DNA of 64,000 bases from Siphonodentalium dalli (lineage: Eukaryota; Mollusca; Scaphopoda; Gadilida; Siphonodentaliidae). The notes under the pieces were generated by a model. That model saw only the letters and a list, made by a program, of their open reading frames with translations, was not told where the DNA came from and made no database searches. A program made the position numbers and the translations under genes. Position 1 is the first letter of the stretch. Every line of letters starts with the position of its first letter. The stretch is from the NCBI GenBank assembly GCA_032622095.1, contig CP136069.1, forward strand, positions 186,609,122-186,673,121. The letters run 5' to 3'. Below are positions 1 to 15,750 of this stretch, piece by piece.

Positions 1-19
1 AATAATCTGTCAGTTGATT

Positions 20-300
20 GTTGTTGATATTGACATCGAAACTTTTATGAATTACACTGGCGCGTTTATTCTCTCGGATAAATATGTGTGATTTGAAACA
101 ATCAGAAGTCTGTCAACTGGATTGAACAGGTCTAGTTCAAACACTGACAACACTGTCAGCAATCAAGATTTTGATATCTACGTTGTTGTTGATGTTATTG
201 TCACTAGTGGTTGACATCAACATTATTATGAATTACTCTGGTGCGTGTATCCTCTTGTGTAAGTTCATGTATCTGTGTTTTGATGCACTGTCAATTTCAA
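20..300. repeat. Diverged tandem duplication, about 181-bp period
   Basis: The phrase around ATGAATTACACTGG near position 47 recurs as ATGAATTACTCTGG near position 228, with similar flanking text (GTTGTTGTTGAT, TTGACATC). This is a two-copy diverged tandem duplication. No coding potential is seen. Confidence 0.5.
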
Positions 301-332
301 CACCAACACTCGAGTCGAATTAATCAAGTCGT

Positions 333-1090
333 AAGGTCAATCCACATCGGACGCGAGCGCGCGATTATAAAGGCCGTTTTCTTTCGTCCGTAGCAGTTAA
401 AAGCGCGCGATTGTTATGATCGCACCACACGCGACTGAATCGCTGACACGAGGCGATCACAGCAGTGATTTTATGCTTCGTCGAGATCTCGATTTGTGGC
501 AAACCAGCGGGATAATAGTATTTCTCCTATTTGAAGACGACACATTCATTCATTGTCGCGATAACAAAGGTGGTGGAGGACTTTAGCTACATGCTGATAA
601 CTGAAGTGCAAGGGTAAATGAGAAGAGAGAATGCCTGGCAAGAGCTCGACGAAATAACAGGATTGTCTGGTTAATTTTTGGTCCCAATCCATTCCAAGCT
701 TGTGAGGTCACTTTGCCCACAATTTGCCTCCCTCCCGATAAAAACAATCACAAACTGGAATTATAGAATGAAATTCAATTAAACTCAATTGCTATGCAAA
801 TTTAGGAAGCCCGTGCACCATTCCACTTGGCATACTATGTTTGACAATTAAATGAGTTTGAACAAACTCTTACATGTTTAGCAAATTCTGATTAAAATGT
901 ACATATACATTGCATTTGTGACCTGCCTGTAAATTGTGCATTCAAAGGAGTATCTACACAAATCATCGCGCACGAAGAAGCGATCCAGTCGCTTTCGGTG
1001 TGAATAGAAACAACGCGCGCTTTGAACTGCTACGGACGACAGAAAACTGCCGTAAAAATCGCGCACTCGACCCTGTGTGGATTGACCCTT
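333..1090. repeat. Diverged inverted repeat (old foldback or MITE)
   Basis: The left arm (about 333-460) and right arm (about 965-1090) are inverted copies. Both carry TTCTNTCGTCCGTAGCAGTT, followed by an AAAGCGCGCG block and a GCGACTGRATCGC block. The arms are roughly 125 bp and clearly diverged. The spacer (about 500 bp) has no recognisable gene. This is probably an old non-autonomous DNA element. Confidence 0.55.
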
Positions 1091-3657
<2,567 letters not shown>

Positions 3658-3675
3658 GTATAGCCCAGTCCTACT

Positions 3676-6198
3676 AAAACCCGACCGCACCCGACCGCAC
3701 CCGACCGCACCCGACCGGACCGCCCCCAGGGGTCCGACCGAGATGGGGTTTGCACTATGGTGTAGAATGGACCCGAATGTACCAAAGTTCCAATCCCCAA
3801 GTCGATAGCTCGAGCGGTCACGGCACTGTTAACCCCTGACTGGCGGCCGTTTCCGCCAGGTACGGGAAATCCAAAAAGGTGCCGACCGCACCTCCCCTGA
3901 CTGCCTGACCACGGAAATGGACATTATATCATGAAGTGAATACCCATATGCATCCATGGGGGATCGGACAAGTCGCTAGCTGCAGCGGAAGTGAATAAAT
4001 TAACCCATACGCTGCTGCCGAATTCGCTATAAATGTACGCAAAAACGCCGAAATTAACACCCGCCGACCGGACCGCCCCTAGGGGTCCGAGCGAGATGGG
4101 GTTTGCACTGTCGTGTAGAATGGACCCGAATGTACCAAAGTTCCAATCCCCAAGTCGATAGCTCGAGCGGTCACGGCACTGTTAACCCCTGACTGGCGGC
4201 CGTTTCCGCCAGGTACAGGAAATCCGAAAAGGCGCCGACCGCACCTCCCCTGACTGCCTGACCACGGAAATTGACATAATATCATGAAGTGAATACCCAT
4301 ATGCATATATGGGCGATCGGACAAGTCGCTAGCTGCAGCGGAAGTGAATAAATTAACCCATACGCTGCTGCCGAATTCGCTATAAATGTACACAAAAACG
4401 CCGAAATTAACACCCGCCGACCGGACCGCCCCTAGGGGACCGAGCGAGATGGGGTTTGCATTAACGTGTAGAATGGACCCGAATGTACCAAAGTTCCAAT
4501 CCCCAAGTCGATAGCTCGAGCGGTCACGGCACTGTTAACCCCTGACTGGCGGCCGTTTCCGCCAGGTACAGGAAATCCAAAAAGGCGCTGACCGCACCTC
4601 ACATGACTGCTTGACCACGGAAATTGACATTATATCATGAAGTGAATACCAATATGCATACATGAGCGATCGGACAAGTCGCTAGCTGCAGCGGAAGTGA
4701 ATAAATTAACCCATACGCTGCTGCCGAATTCGCTATAAATGTACGCAAAAACGCCGAAATTAACACCCGCCGACCGGACCGCCCCTAGGGGACCAAGCGA
4801 GATGGGGTTTGCACTATCGTGTAGAATGGACCCGAATGTACCAAAGTTCCAATCCCCAAGTCGATAGCTCGAGCGGTCACGGCACTGTTAACCCCTGACT
4901 GGCGGCCGTTTCCGCCAGGTACGGGAAATCTAAAAAGGCGCCGACCGCACCTCCCCTGACTGCCTGACCACGGAAATTGACATTATATCATGAAGTGAAT
5001 ACCCATATGCATACATGAGCGATCGGACAAGTCGCTAGCTGCAGCGGAAGTGAATAAATTAACCCATACGCTGCTGCCGAATTCGCTATAAATGTACGCA
5101 AAAACGCCGAAATTAACACCCGCCGACCGGACCGCCCCTAGGGGTCCGAGCGAGATGTGGTTTGCACTGTCGTGTAGAATGGATCCGAATGTACCAAAGT
5201 TCCAATCCCCAAGTCGATAGCTCGAGCGGTCACGGCACTGTTAACCCCTGACTGGCGGCCGTTTCCGCCAGGTACGGGAAATCTAAAAAGGCGCCGACCG
5301 CACCTCCCCTGACTGCCTGACCACGGAAATTGACATTATATCATGAAGTGAATACCCATATGCATACATGAGCGATCGGACAAGTCGCTAGCTGCAGCGG
5401 AAGTGAATAAATTAACCCATACGCTGCTGCCGAATTCGCTATAAATGTACGCAAAAACGCCGAAATTAACACCCGCCGACCGGACCGCCCCTAGGGGTCC
5501 GAGCGAGATGTGGTTTGCACTGTCGTGTAGAATGGACCCGAATGTACCAAAGTTCCAATCCCCAAGTCGATAGCTCGAGCGGTCACGGCACTGTTAACCC
5601 CTGACTGGCGGCCGTTTTCGCCAGGTACGGGAAATCCAAAAAGGCACCGACCCCACCTCCCCTGACTGCCTGACCACGGAAATTGACATTATATCATGAA
5701 GTGAATACCCATATGCATACATGAGCGATCGGACAAGTCGCTAGCTGCAGCGGAAGTGAATAAATTAACCCATACGCTGCTGCCGAATTCGCTATAAATG
5801 TACGCAAAAACGCCGAAATTAACACCCGCCGACCGGACCGCCCCTAGGGGTCCGAGCGAGATGTGGTTTGCACTGTCGTGTAGAATGGACCCGAATGTAC
5901 CAAAGTTCCAATCCCCAAGTCGATAGCTTGAGCGGTCACGGCACTGTTAACCCCTGACTGGCGGCCGTTTCCGCCAGGTACGGGAAATCCAAAAAGGCAC
6001 CGACCCCACCTCCCCTGACTGCCTGACCACGGAAATTGACATTATATCATGAAGTGAATACCCATATGCATACATGAGCGATCGGACAAGTCGCTAGCTG
6101 CAGCGGAAGTGAATAAATTAACCCATACGCTGCTGCCGAATTCGCTATAAATGTACGCAAAAACGCCGAAATTAACACCCGCCGACCGGACCGCCCAT
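3676..6198 (+). repeat. Left satellite arm, seven 353-bp units
   Basis: The landmark GACCGGACCGCCC recurs at exact 353-bp steps (ends near 3727, 4080, 4433, 4786, 5139, 5492, 5845 and 6198). The outer end begins with three to four copies of a 10-bp CCCGACCGCA subrepeat. Units differ by only a few substitutions. The last three share GAGCGAGATGTGG, so adjacent units have been copied locally. Open frames in the unit are by-products of the repeat. The array breaks into unique sequence after GCCCATAG at about 6198. Confidence 0.95.
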
Positions 6199-7926
6199 AG
6201 CTGTTTCTGACCATCATGCAGCATTTGAATGGATATAATTTACTGTTATAACTCGGCCCCCGGGTGATCAATTTGGATGATGTATCTTAATAATATGTAT
6301 ATGATCAGTCATTCCTCTTTTCTGATGTCATTACAAGCATTAAAATCTGTTTTTTTCAGACAGGAGGAGCTGCTTGACTGGATTGAGACATCAAAATTTC
6401 ATTCAAGGCCTGATATTTTTTATCTGATAACCAATCATAGAATCATGTTTCCTGTCAGAGTGCTTCTTGCAGACACTGCATGGTGACCCTTAATACCAAT
6501 ATTATTAATTCTGTCCAAGACTGGATGAGGAAGGATTTCAAATGTTATTCGGTGTACATGTACTGGATACATTTACTGTAGATGTTATCGGTATTCGTTC
6601 ATGCATGACAATGATGATGACATGTGTGTTGTTGCTGTGTGACAGTGAGTCCTGAGTTTCCTGGCTATACACATGTACCATATGTATACCTACGGTCGGT
6701 ATGCACTGAATCCAGTACCATGCTTACCTGGTAACTAGTGCACACTGCAGCGAAGGGGAGGCTTTAATTTATAACCAAATGACGATCAATGTGTTCATCA
6801 AAGGCAAAAATGACACATATATGTATGCATTCCTTCCTTGATGGAGACCGATCAGTGACCTCTACATTTTATCAGACTTATGTGGTGAAAATCTTGGCAA
6901 GTGAAGTTAGTGAATTCAATTCTACAACAGACGTGTACTTGTATGCTTCATCGAGTCTCAGAAAATGTGCACTATGGCATCCAGCGTATGCATAATTTTT
7001 TTTATATTTCATACTACATTGACCAGAATTTGGAGGTGTACCAGTTTCAAATCTCCACACAAAGCACAACAGTACCCATGGAACAGTCTCAAGCCTTGTT
7101 TCTGAGCTTATCTGAAGGATATGAACTTTTAAGTGACATATTATTGCAGTATGTCAATATAATCAGATTCATGTACACATACAGGCCTTAAAATCCATAA
7201 CAGAATCAAAATATTCTAATGTTCCTTTATCTTTGTCAACCTGCTGTATCACCAATTAATCTGTACAATGAGCTTAAAGTGGCTTATACATGTACCATAC
7301 ATGCACATTTAAAGATAGATAATCCGAGTTCACGCTCCTCAATTACTATTTCTTTGGCTTCGGGGGTAAAAATAATTGATTCGAGACGAGGAACACACCC
7401 TTTAAAGTTCTGAGTTACAAAATATAAATTTTTGAAATCTGTTATTTTTCACCGCCTTGAATATTTCCCGGCCTAGCAAATATTCAACGAGCCGACTGGG
7501 TCGACTGACCTAATATTGATACCAAGTTGCGCTGAACAAAATGTTGATATATAACATGTTTTGGAAAATGTTACACTAGAGTTGACAGCACTTAGTTAGC
7601 GTTATGTTTTGGTATTTAATCGATTAAGAAATGTTGTTCTTGGAATCTGATGGTATGGAGACCATCAATTCAGATTGTTTACCTTTAATTGTCCATGCTG
7701 ACTTTAAAGCATAACATACGTTATCTTTATTTTTTGTATCCCTTTATAAAATGGGGTGATAAATTTATATTATACTCACATCTGGTCTTTCGATATTCTG
7801 TGAGTTAATTAATTTATATGAAAGAATGTCATTGCATGCTAGCAATTCTTATAAACATCACTGTTACAGTGACATTACCATCCAATGTTGAATAAGTCCA
7901 ATAAGATGCCAAAGTTTAATAAAAAC

Positions 7927-8188
7927 TTAACCCTTCCATGACTGGAGATTCTTGAAATGTTGCTAAAACCATGCGCTAATGCATTCTCTTATATTTGCGA
8001 GTCTCCAAAATGGAGCCTCACATATATAAGAGAATACATGGCCTAACAATATTTACCTTGACCTTGTAATCCAGTGCATTCTCTTATACATATGAGGCTT
8101 CCTATGTGAGACTTGCATATATACAAGAATTCACTGGTACATGATCTTTAATGCTGTACCAGCGCAGCTCCCATCATGAAAGGGTTAA
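7927..8188. mobile_element. 262-bp TTAA-flanked MITE with two internal hairpins
   Basis: The element begins TTAACCCTTCCATGACTGG and ends with the near-complement CCCATCATGAAAGGGTTAA. TTAA at both ends and a terminal CCC are the signature of piggyBac-type insertions. Inside are two hairpins (about 7979-8040 and 8071-8137) built on the GCATTCTCTTATA core that also occurs in the MITEs at 16.5, 17.7, 20.2 and 50.2 kb. It is non-autonomous, with no coding capacity. Confidence 0.75.
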
Positions 8189-10012
8189 ACATTGCATGGC
8201 CAAAGCATTGAAAAATATTCTGAAAATAATATTTTAATAGACTAAAATATGTTTAACCTTCTACGCGATTACTAGTAGCAATGTTTGTTGACAAATCACT
8301 GTAACAGTTTTGTTTACATAGCAATGGTTCCAACAGGAGAAATTTCGTTATTGGAAAACTTTCAATAATTAATATAGGAATCAGGAATTCATGTTTTTCT
8401 GAGTGGTGATGTTTTTACGAACTGTTGTATGTTATATGTTCGGCATATTTACTCACTATGAGTGCCTTGGGTCCCTTTAAAATGATTTGAAACACTCAAT
8501 GAAATATCTGCACACCAGTAGATTATTTTGTAGGGATTTTAGTGTGATGAGAGTCAGAATCATGATTCTTCGTTTGAGTCTGGTAAAAAGCAGCTGATTT
8601 GATGTAGAAATGCTATAGTTTGATTCTTGCAAAATTTTAAGGCCTGTATACATTCGCTTTTATCCATCAAAGGTGCTCCAGACACTTCATACCGCTATAA
8701 TCATAGTATGTACATGTACCTTGTTTTACAAACTTTTATGTTATTTTGCATGACCGCACTTCAAAGAACTCTAAAGCCGCTCATGCACTTAATGCATCAA
8801 TTTAAAATTCTGCAACTTAATGCATCAATTTAGAATTCTGCACTTTTATCCGCATTTTTATCACAAAAAGTCTGGAAATACTAGTGAGTACTAGTGCTAT
8901 ACTATTAAACATGTAGACTATATACTGTGAAAAGACTTGATAAAGTCTTAATAAATTTAACAGTTGTTTCCAGTAGAAGATAGAGAAAAGCTCTTTAAGT
9001 TCCATATTTGCAGTGTTTTACACTGAGCATTAAGAGCATCTCCTTTTATTCTCAGCAGAATATATGCAAACAACATGGTATAAATTATAATGAAAATGAA
9101 TTTATGACTCCAGCCAATAATTCATTATCATTATAAATACCATGTTTGCATTGTTCATAGAGCACACATGTGTTGCACTTATCCATGGGCAAAATTCATT
9201 CATTTGTTGCATATATTCTGTTGAGTATACAAGGAGATGGTCTCATAAATGGCCGGATTTAGTGTACCCTTTAATGCTTGTAATACATGCATGTACTAGT
9301 ACCTGTTTAGACCAGGTTTTCCCTGTCCACAACTTGTGGTATCGGTTGGGTTGATGCTGTTTTGGACCGAGTCCCATCCCGATACTCTTCTATAATGGAC
9401 TTTACGCCCAGAATTGTGGGTTGAAGTTATCTTGATTGTAGCACTACCAGTATTTCGTCAGATTAGGTCAAAGTGACGCTTTTTTATAAGAACATAGAGG
9501 GCAGCCTTTCCCAAGCGTGATGATTTCAAACCTGCATATACTTAAAGTAATTGACCATCTCTAACGTGGTGTTACCCAGGTAATGCTGTGGTATTACACT
9601 GCAGTAATTTCCAACACCATGGTAAGGTTGTCACTTGAACACAAAACAGCACCACGATGGATGCGGTATGCAATTAAAATGCAGTGATTCTCCTTATATC
9701 TTTGGAACTTAAAGGAATGGATGGCCTTCGTTATAGGTTATAATTTATAAATAACATTTACAAAAAGTTTCCCAAGAATATACTAATAGTATAGGATAAT
9801 GTTCATATGAATGCGTTATTATCCACAAAACACACTTTGTGTGAGTCAATCGTTTGTTTATATACAGCAGTAAATAGTGAGCGATAAGCAAAACACTCAA
9901 CACCGTTGCGATTGTTTAATTGAGCGATTCATGGTGACCCATTCAACACTTCAAAATCTTGAGAGGTTATAGAAGAGTAGCCGGACAGGACTCGATCCAA
10001 AACAGTTTCAAC

Positions 10013-10229
10013 TGCAGTAATGCTCTAAGTAATCAACTCCTTAACCACAGCAGAATTATGGGTAACTTTTCAGGATTTAGTCGGAAATATGGCTTGTTGC
10101 CATTCATCGGAAAGCTCTCAGAGAGCTTTCCGATGAATGGCAACAAGCCATATATCCGACTAAATCCTGAAAAGTTACCCATAATTCTACTGTGTTTAAG
10201 GAGTCGATTATACTCGGGGCATTACTGTA
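10013..10229. repeat. Near-perfect palindrome, about 105-bp arms, almost no loop
   Basis: The sequence folds around one central base (about 10120, within GCTCTCAGAGAGC). The inner 84 bp of each arm (10036-10119 and 10121-10204) match with only a handful of mismatches; the outer parts (to about 10013 and 10229, GCAGTAATG against CATTACTG) are looser. Open frames over it are meaningless. It is most likely a foldback MITE or a fresh inverted duplication. Confidence 0.9.
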
Positions 10230-10897
10230 TTCGATATCTCAAGCTGTTGCATACCGAAAAGACTTGGGCTAGTACCTGAACAGTAAACCTGCAATCTGCA
10301 TGATTCATGAAGCAGCTATTGAAACCATGCTGTATATACTCAGAATTACACAATTTTGTTTATGGGTTTGTTGATATGACACGAGTGCTAGCGCACAATG
10401 ACGGAATGAACAGCACACCCTAGAGTTCTATCTTTCCTCAATGGCACAAGTGCCGTATCAACAAATCCATTAATACAAGTGTCTTTCTGTGTTTATTACA
10501 CATCACCCGTCCTAGAATATGTGCATTTAAAAATACAGGGTTACGATGTTTATTAAGGCACATACAGTGCTTGTTTTGTCATGTGTGATGATTTTTTTTC
10601 CTATCGTTTGAACTGGATACTCAAATAACAGAAATTGTTATATATTTTTGTTTCAACCGACAGATTTGAGGTAACTCTTTCTATAAATATATTGAAAATC
10701 ATGTGTCGGGATGTAATTATTAGCAATCAATATATTTTTTGTTGCGTATATAGGTTTATACAATTTTAAGAGGCAGAACAAGATACAGGTACTTTGTATA
10801 GTTTCATTTCGCGAATGTACACAGTATCTTGTTTGGCCACTTGCAATTTTAGAAACCCATAACTGTAACGAGAAATTGTTGATTGTATATATAAAGT

Positions 10898-11398
10898 TTA
10901 AAGGTACGGGAGGCCTTGGCGGTGGGTATGCTGTGAAAATATTTCCACCGGTCAAAAACCGCCACAAACAGAAAGAATATTAAAATGCAGACAGACTTTG
11001 TCCGTATACAAATAAGAAATATCGCATAAACAGTATGTTATTGTCATATGTTTGACCATTATTATGTAAACAAAAGCATAAAAAGGTACTTTCCTGGTGT
11101 TTGTTTATATTATGATGGTAAACATAAAGAGCGTTCATTGTTGCTGAATTTTGATATGGAACGAATAAAGAGCATTTATATCATTTGTGTGTGATTAGCC
11201 AGTAACACTGTGCTGCCTTCTGTAACACAATCAGGCTCCTGCTTAGGTAAAATATAGTAGGTCTTTATGATAGCATGCTGTTTACGCGATGCTCATGGTA
11301 TATATGAACAAAACTGTATGCGTTTTAATGTTTTTCTGTTTACGGTGATTGAAACAAATATGAATATTTTCGACAACTAAGGCCTCCCGTGCCTTTAA
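10898..11398. mobile_element. 501-bp TTAA-flanked MITE
   Basis: The left end is TTAAAGGTACGGGAGGCCTT and the right end is AAGGCCTCCCGTGCCTTTAA, so the terminal repeats match except for one base and both sides carry TTAA. The interior (about 460 bp) has no gene. Its TIR differs from the CCCTTTACCC and CCCTTCCATG TTAA families in this window, so it is a third TTAA-type MITE. Confidence 0.7.
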
Positions 11399-11459
11399 GC
11401 CCCCTTATTGTCTCTATTATAGAAGTTTTTATATTCAGAATAAATGTCAATTGTATATT

Positions 11460-12030
11460 TTAAAACACAATTGAAATTATATATTAATTTAAAATTAAAT
11501 GTTTTTCTTAATTAAGAATTGTTTTCTAATATATCTTTCCTAATTGGGAAAAATATTCCTAGTTAAGAAAACTTGTTTTCCTTACTTAGATTTATTTTCC
11601 TGCTTGAAAAAATCTCATTCTAGAAAAAATTGGCTCACTTAAGAAAAAATATCTTGACGATATTTCTAACTATAGAAAATATAATTTCTTGTTCTAGATT
11701 AATTGTATAGCTTTCTTAAATTTCTAGCTATTCTCCAAAGATAATCGCAGTATCTTAAACTTATCTTATTTCAAGAAAAATAAACTTATGTGAGAAAAAC
11801 AATCTTTCCTACATTAAGAAAAAAAATCTATACTAAGATTTGTTTACTAGGATTTTCTTACTAAGATTACTGTGTTTTCTTAAAGAAATTTTCTCAGACA
11901 AGAAATTTTCCCACCCTTTCATTTCTTGACCTAGAAAATATGTTTTTTCTTATTTTTCTAGCTATTCTCCCAAGATAATATCTCATTTCAAGATTTTTTT
12001 TTTCCTGAATTGAGAAAATATTTTTGGCAG
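11460..12030. repeat. Cluster of TTAAGAAAA / TTCTAG / AAGATA words
   Basis: A roughly 570-bp tract is made almost entirely of short related words in both orientations (TTAAGAAAA, TTTTCTTA, CTAGAAAA, AAGATAAT). There is no fixed period. It ends at TTTTGGCAGTGTGGGG, where the right satellite arm begins. It is probably a decayed repeat or a cryptically simple sequence. Confidence 0.6.
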
Positions 12031-15000
12031 TGTGGGGTCGGTGCCTTTTTGGATTTCCCGTACCTGGCGGAAACGGCCGCCAGTCAGGGGTTAACAGTGC
12101 CGTGACCGCTCGAGCTATCGACTTGGGGATTGGAACTTTTGTACATTCGGGTCCATTCTACACGTTAGTGCAAACCCCATCTCGCTCGGTCCCCTAGGGG
12201 CGGTCCGGTCGGCGGGTGTTAATTTCGGCGTTTTGCGTACATTTATAGCGAATTCGGCAGCAGCGTATGGGTTAATTTATTCACTTCCGCTGCAGCTAGC
12301 GACTTGTCCGATCGCCCATGTATGCATATGGGTATTCACTTCATGATATAATGTCCATTTCCGTGGTCAGGAGGTCAGGGGAGGTGGGGTCGGTGCCTTT
12401 TTGGATTTCCCGTACCTGGCGGAAACGGCCGCCAGTCAGGGGTTAACAGTGCCGTGACCGCTCGAGCTATCGACTTGGGGATTGGAACTTTGAACATTCG
12501 GGTCCATTCTACACGTTAGTGCAAACCCCATCTCGCTCGGTCCCATAGGGGCGGTCCGGTCGGCGGGTGTTAATTTCGGCGTTTTTGCGTACATTTATAG
12601 CGAATTCGGCAGCAGCGTATGGGTTAATTTATTCACTTCCGCTGCAGCTAGCGACTTGTCCGATCGCCCATGTATGCATATGGGTATTCACTTCATGATA
12701 TAATGTCCATTTCCGTGGTCAGGCAGTCAGGGGAGGTGGGGTCGGTGCCTTTTTGGATTTCCCGTACCTGGCGGAAACGGCCGCCAGTCAGGGGTTAACA
12801 GTGCCGTGACCGCTCGAGCTATCGACTTGGGGATTGGAACTTTGGTACATTCGGATCCATTCTACACGTTAGTGCAAAACCCCAACTCGCTCGGTCCCCT
12901 AGGGGCGGTCCGGTCGGCGGGTGTTAATTTCGGCGTTTTTGCGTACATTTATAGCGAATTCGGCAGCAGCGTATGGGTTAATTTATTCACTTCCGCTGCA
13001 GCTAGCGACTTGTCCGATCGCCCATGTATGCATATGGGTATTCACTTCATGATATAATGTCCATTTCCGTGGTCAGGCAATCAGGGGAGGTGGGGTCGGT
13101 GCCTTTTTGGATTTCCCGTACCTGGCGGAAACGGCCGCCAGTCAGGGGTTAACAGTGCCGTGACCGCTCGAGCTATCGACTTGGGGATTGGAACTTTGGT
13201 ACATTCGGGTCAATTCTACACGACAGTGCAAACCCCATCTCGCTCGGTCCCATAGGGGCGGTCCGGTCGGCGGGTGTTAATTTCGGCGTTTTTGCGTACA
13301 TTTATAGCGAATTCGGCAGCAGCGTATGGGTTAATTTATTCACTTCCGCTGCAGCTAGCGACTTGTCCGATCGCCCATGGATGCATATGGGCATTCACTT
13401 CATGATATAATGTCCATTTCCGTGGTCAGGCAGTCAGGGGAGGTGCGGTCGGCGCCTTTTTGGATTTCCCGTACCTGGCGGAAACGGCCTCCAGTCAGGG
13501 GTTAACAGTGCCGTGACCGCTCGAGCTATCGACTTGGGGATTGGAACTTTGGTACATTCGGGTCCATTCTACACGTTAATGCAAACCCCATCTCGCTCGG
13601 TCTCCTAGGGGCGGTCCGGTCGGCGGGTGTTAATTTCGGCGTTTTTGCGTACATTTATAGCGAATTCGGCAGCAGCGTATGGGTTAATGTATTCACTTCC
13701 GCTGCAGCTAGCGACTTCTCCGATCGCCCATGTATGCATATGGGTATTCACTTCATGATATAATGTCAATTTCCGTGGTCAGGCAGTCAGGGGAGGTGGG
13801 GTCGGTGCCTTTTTGGATTTCCCGTACCTGGCGGAAACGGCCGCCAGTCAGGGGTTAACAGTGCCGTGACCGCTCGAGCTATCGACTTGGGGATTGGAAC
13901 TTTGGTACATTCGGGTCCATTCTACACGACAGTGCAAACCCCATGTCGCTCGGTCCCATAGGGGCGGTCCGGTCGGCGGGTGTTAATTTCGGCGTTTTTG
14001 CGTACATTTATAGCGAATTCGGCAGCAGCGTATGGGTTAATTTATTCACTTCCGCTGCAGCTAGCGACTTGTCCGATCGCCCATGGATGCATATGGGCAT
14101 TCACTTCATGATATAATGTCCATTTCCGTGGTCAGGCAGTCATGGGAGGTGGGGTCGGTGCCTTTTTGGATTTCCCGTACCTGGCGGAAACGGCCGCCAG
14201 TCAGGGGTTAACAGTGCCGTGACCGCTCGACCTATCGACTTGGGGATTGGAACTTTGGTACATTCGGGTCCATTCTACACGTTAGTGCAAAACCCCATCT
14301 CGCTCGGTCCCCTAGGGGCGGTCCGGTCGGCGGGTGTTAATTTCGGCGTTTTTGCGTACATTTATAGCGAATTCGGCAGCAGCGTATGGGTTAATTTATT
14401 CACTTCCGCTGCAGCTAGCGACTTGTCCGATCGCCCATGTATGCATATGGGTATTCACTTCATGATATAATGTCCATTTCCGTGGTCAGGCAGTCAGGGG
14501 AGGTGGGGTCGGTGCCTTTTTGGATTTCCCGTACCTGGCGGAAACGGCCGCCAGTCAGGGGTTAACAGTGCCGTGACCGCTCGAGCTATCGACTTGGGGA
14601 TTGGAACTTTGGTACATTCGGGTCCATTCTACACGACAGTGCAAACCCCATCTCGCTCGGTCCCATAGGGGCGGTCCGGTCGGCGGGTGTTAATTTCGGC
14701 GTTTTTGCGTACATTTATAGCGAATTCGGCAGCAGCGTATGGGTTAATTTATTCACTTCCGCTGCAGCTAGCGACTTGTCCGATCGCCCATGGATGCATA
14801 TGGGCATTCACTTCATGATATAATGTCCATTTCTGTGGTCAGGCAGTCAGGGGAGGTGCGGTCGGCGCCTTTTTGGATTTCCCGTACCTGGCGGAAACGG
14901 CCTCCAGTCAGGGGTTAACAGTGCCGTGACCGCTCGAGCTATCGACTTGGGGATTGGAACTTTGGTACATTCGGGTCCATTCTACACGTTAATGCAAACC

Positions 15001-15750
15001 CCATCTCGCTCGGTCCCCTAGGGGCGGTCCGGTCGGCGGGTGTTAATTTCGGCGTTTTTGCGTACATTTATAGCGAATTCGGCAGCAGCGTATGGGTTAA
15101 TGTATTCACTTCCACTGCAGCTAGCGACTTCTCCGATCGCCCATGTATGCATATGGGTATTCACTTCATGATATAATGTCAATTTCCGTGGTCAGGCAGT
15201 CAGGGGAGGTGGGGTCGGTGCCTTTTTGGATTTCCCGTACCTGGCGGAAACGGCCGCCAGTCAGGGGTTAACAGTGCCGTGACCGCTCGAGCTATCGACT
15301 TGGGGATTGGAACTTTGGTACATTCGGGTCCATTCTACACGACAGTGCAAACCCCATCTCGCTCGGTCCCATAGGGGCGGTCCGGTCGGCGGGTGTTAAT
15401 TTCGGCGTTTTTGCGTACATTTATAGCGAATTCGGCAGCAGCGTATGGGTTAATTTATTCACTTCCGCTGCAGCTAGCGACTTGTCCGATCGCCCATGGA
15501 TGCATATGGGCATTCACTTCATGATATAATGTCCATTTCCGTGGTCAGGCAGTCATGGGAGGTGCGGTCAGCTCCTTTTTGGATTTCCTGTACCTGGCGG
15601 AAACGGCCGCCAGTCAGGGGTTAACAGTGCCGTGACCGCTCGAGCTATCGACTTGGGGATTGGAACTTTGGTACATTCGGGTCCATTCTACACGACAGTG
15701 CAAACACCATCTCGCTCGGACCCCTAGGGGCGGTCCGGTCGGGTGCGGTC
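12030..15750 (-). repeat. Right satellite arm, about ten 353-bp units, inverted to the left arm
   Basis: The landmark GGGGCGGTCCGGTCGG recurs near 12201, 12552, 12906, 13259, 13612, 13965, 14319, 14672, 15025, 15378 and 15731, that is 353 bp with 1- to 2-bp slips. The units are the reverse complement of the left arm. Variants alternate (CCTAGGGG/CCATAGGGG; CACGTTA/CACGACA) and a rarer pair of units 1413 bp apart shares GGCCTCCAGTC, TTAATGTATT and CTTCTCCG. This shows a dimeric to tetrameric higher-order repeat. The outer end has the same 10-bp GGTCGGGTGC subrepeats as the left arm. Confidence 0.95.

Larger units (their letters stand above)
6199..12029. other. Middle of the foldback element, no gene recognised
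   Basis: This is AT-rich sequence between the two satellite arms. It contains a TTAA-flanked MITE (7927-8188), a palindrome (10013-10229), a second TTAA-flanked MITE (10898-11398) and an AT-rich motif cluster (11460-12030). No transposase, reverse transcriptase or other domain is visible in either strand; the longest open frames are about 100 codons with no recognisable motif. It could be captured host DNA. Confidence 0.6.

Noticed and set aside
9959-10279. 106-codon open frame
   Set aside because: It is created by the palindrome and reads through both arms.
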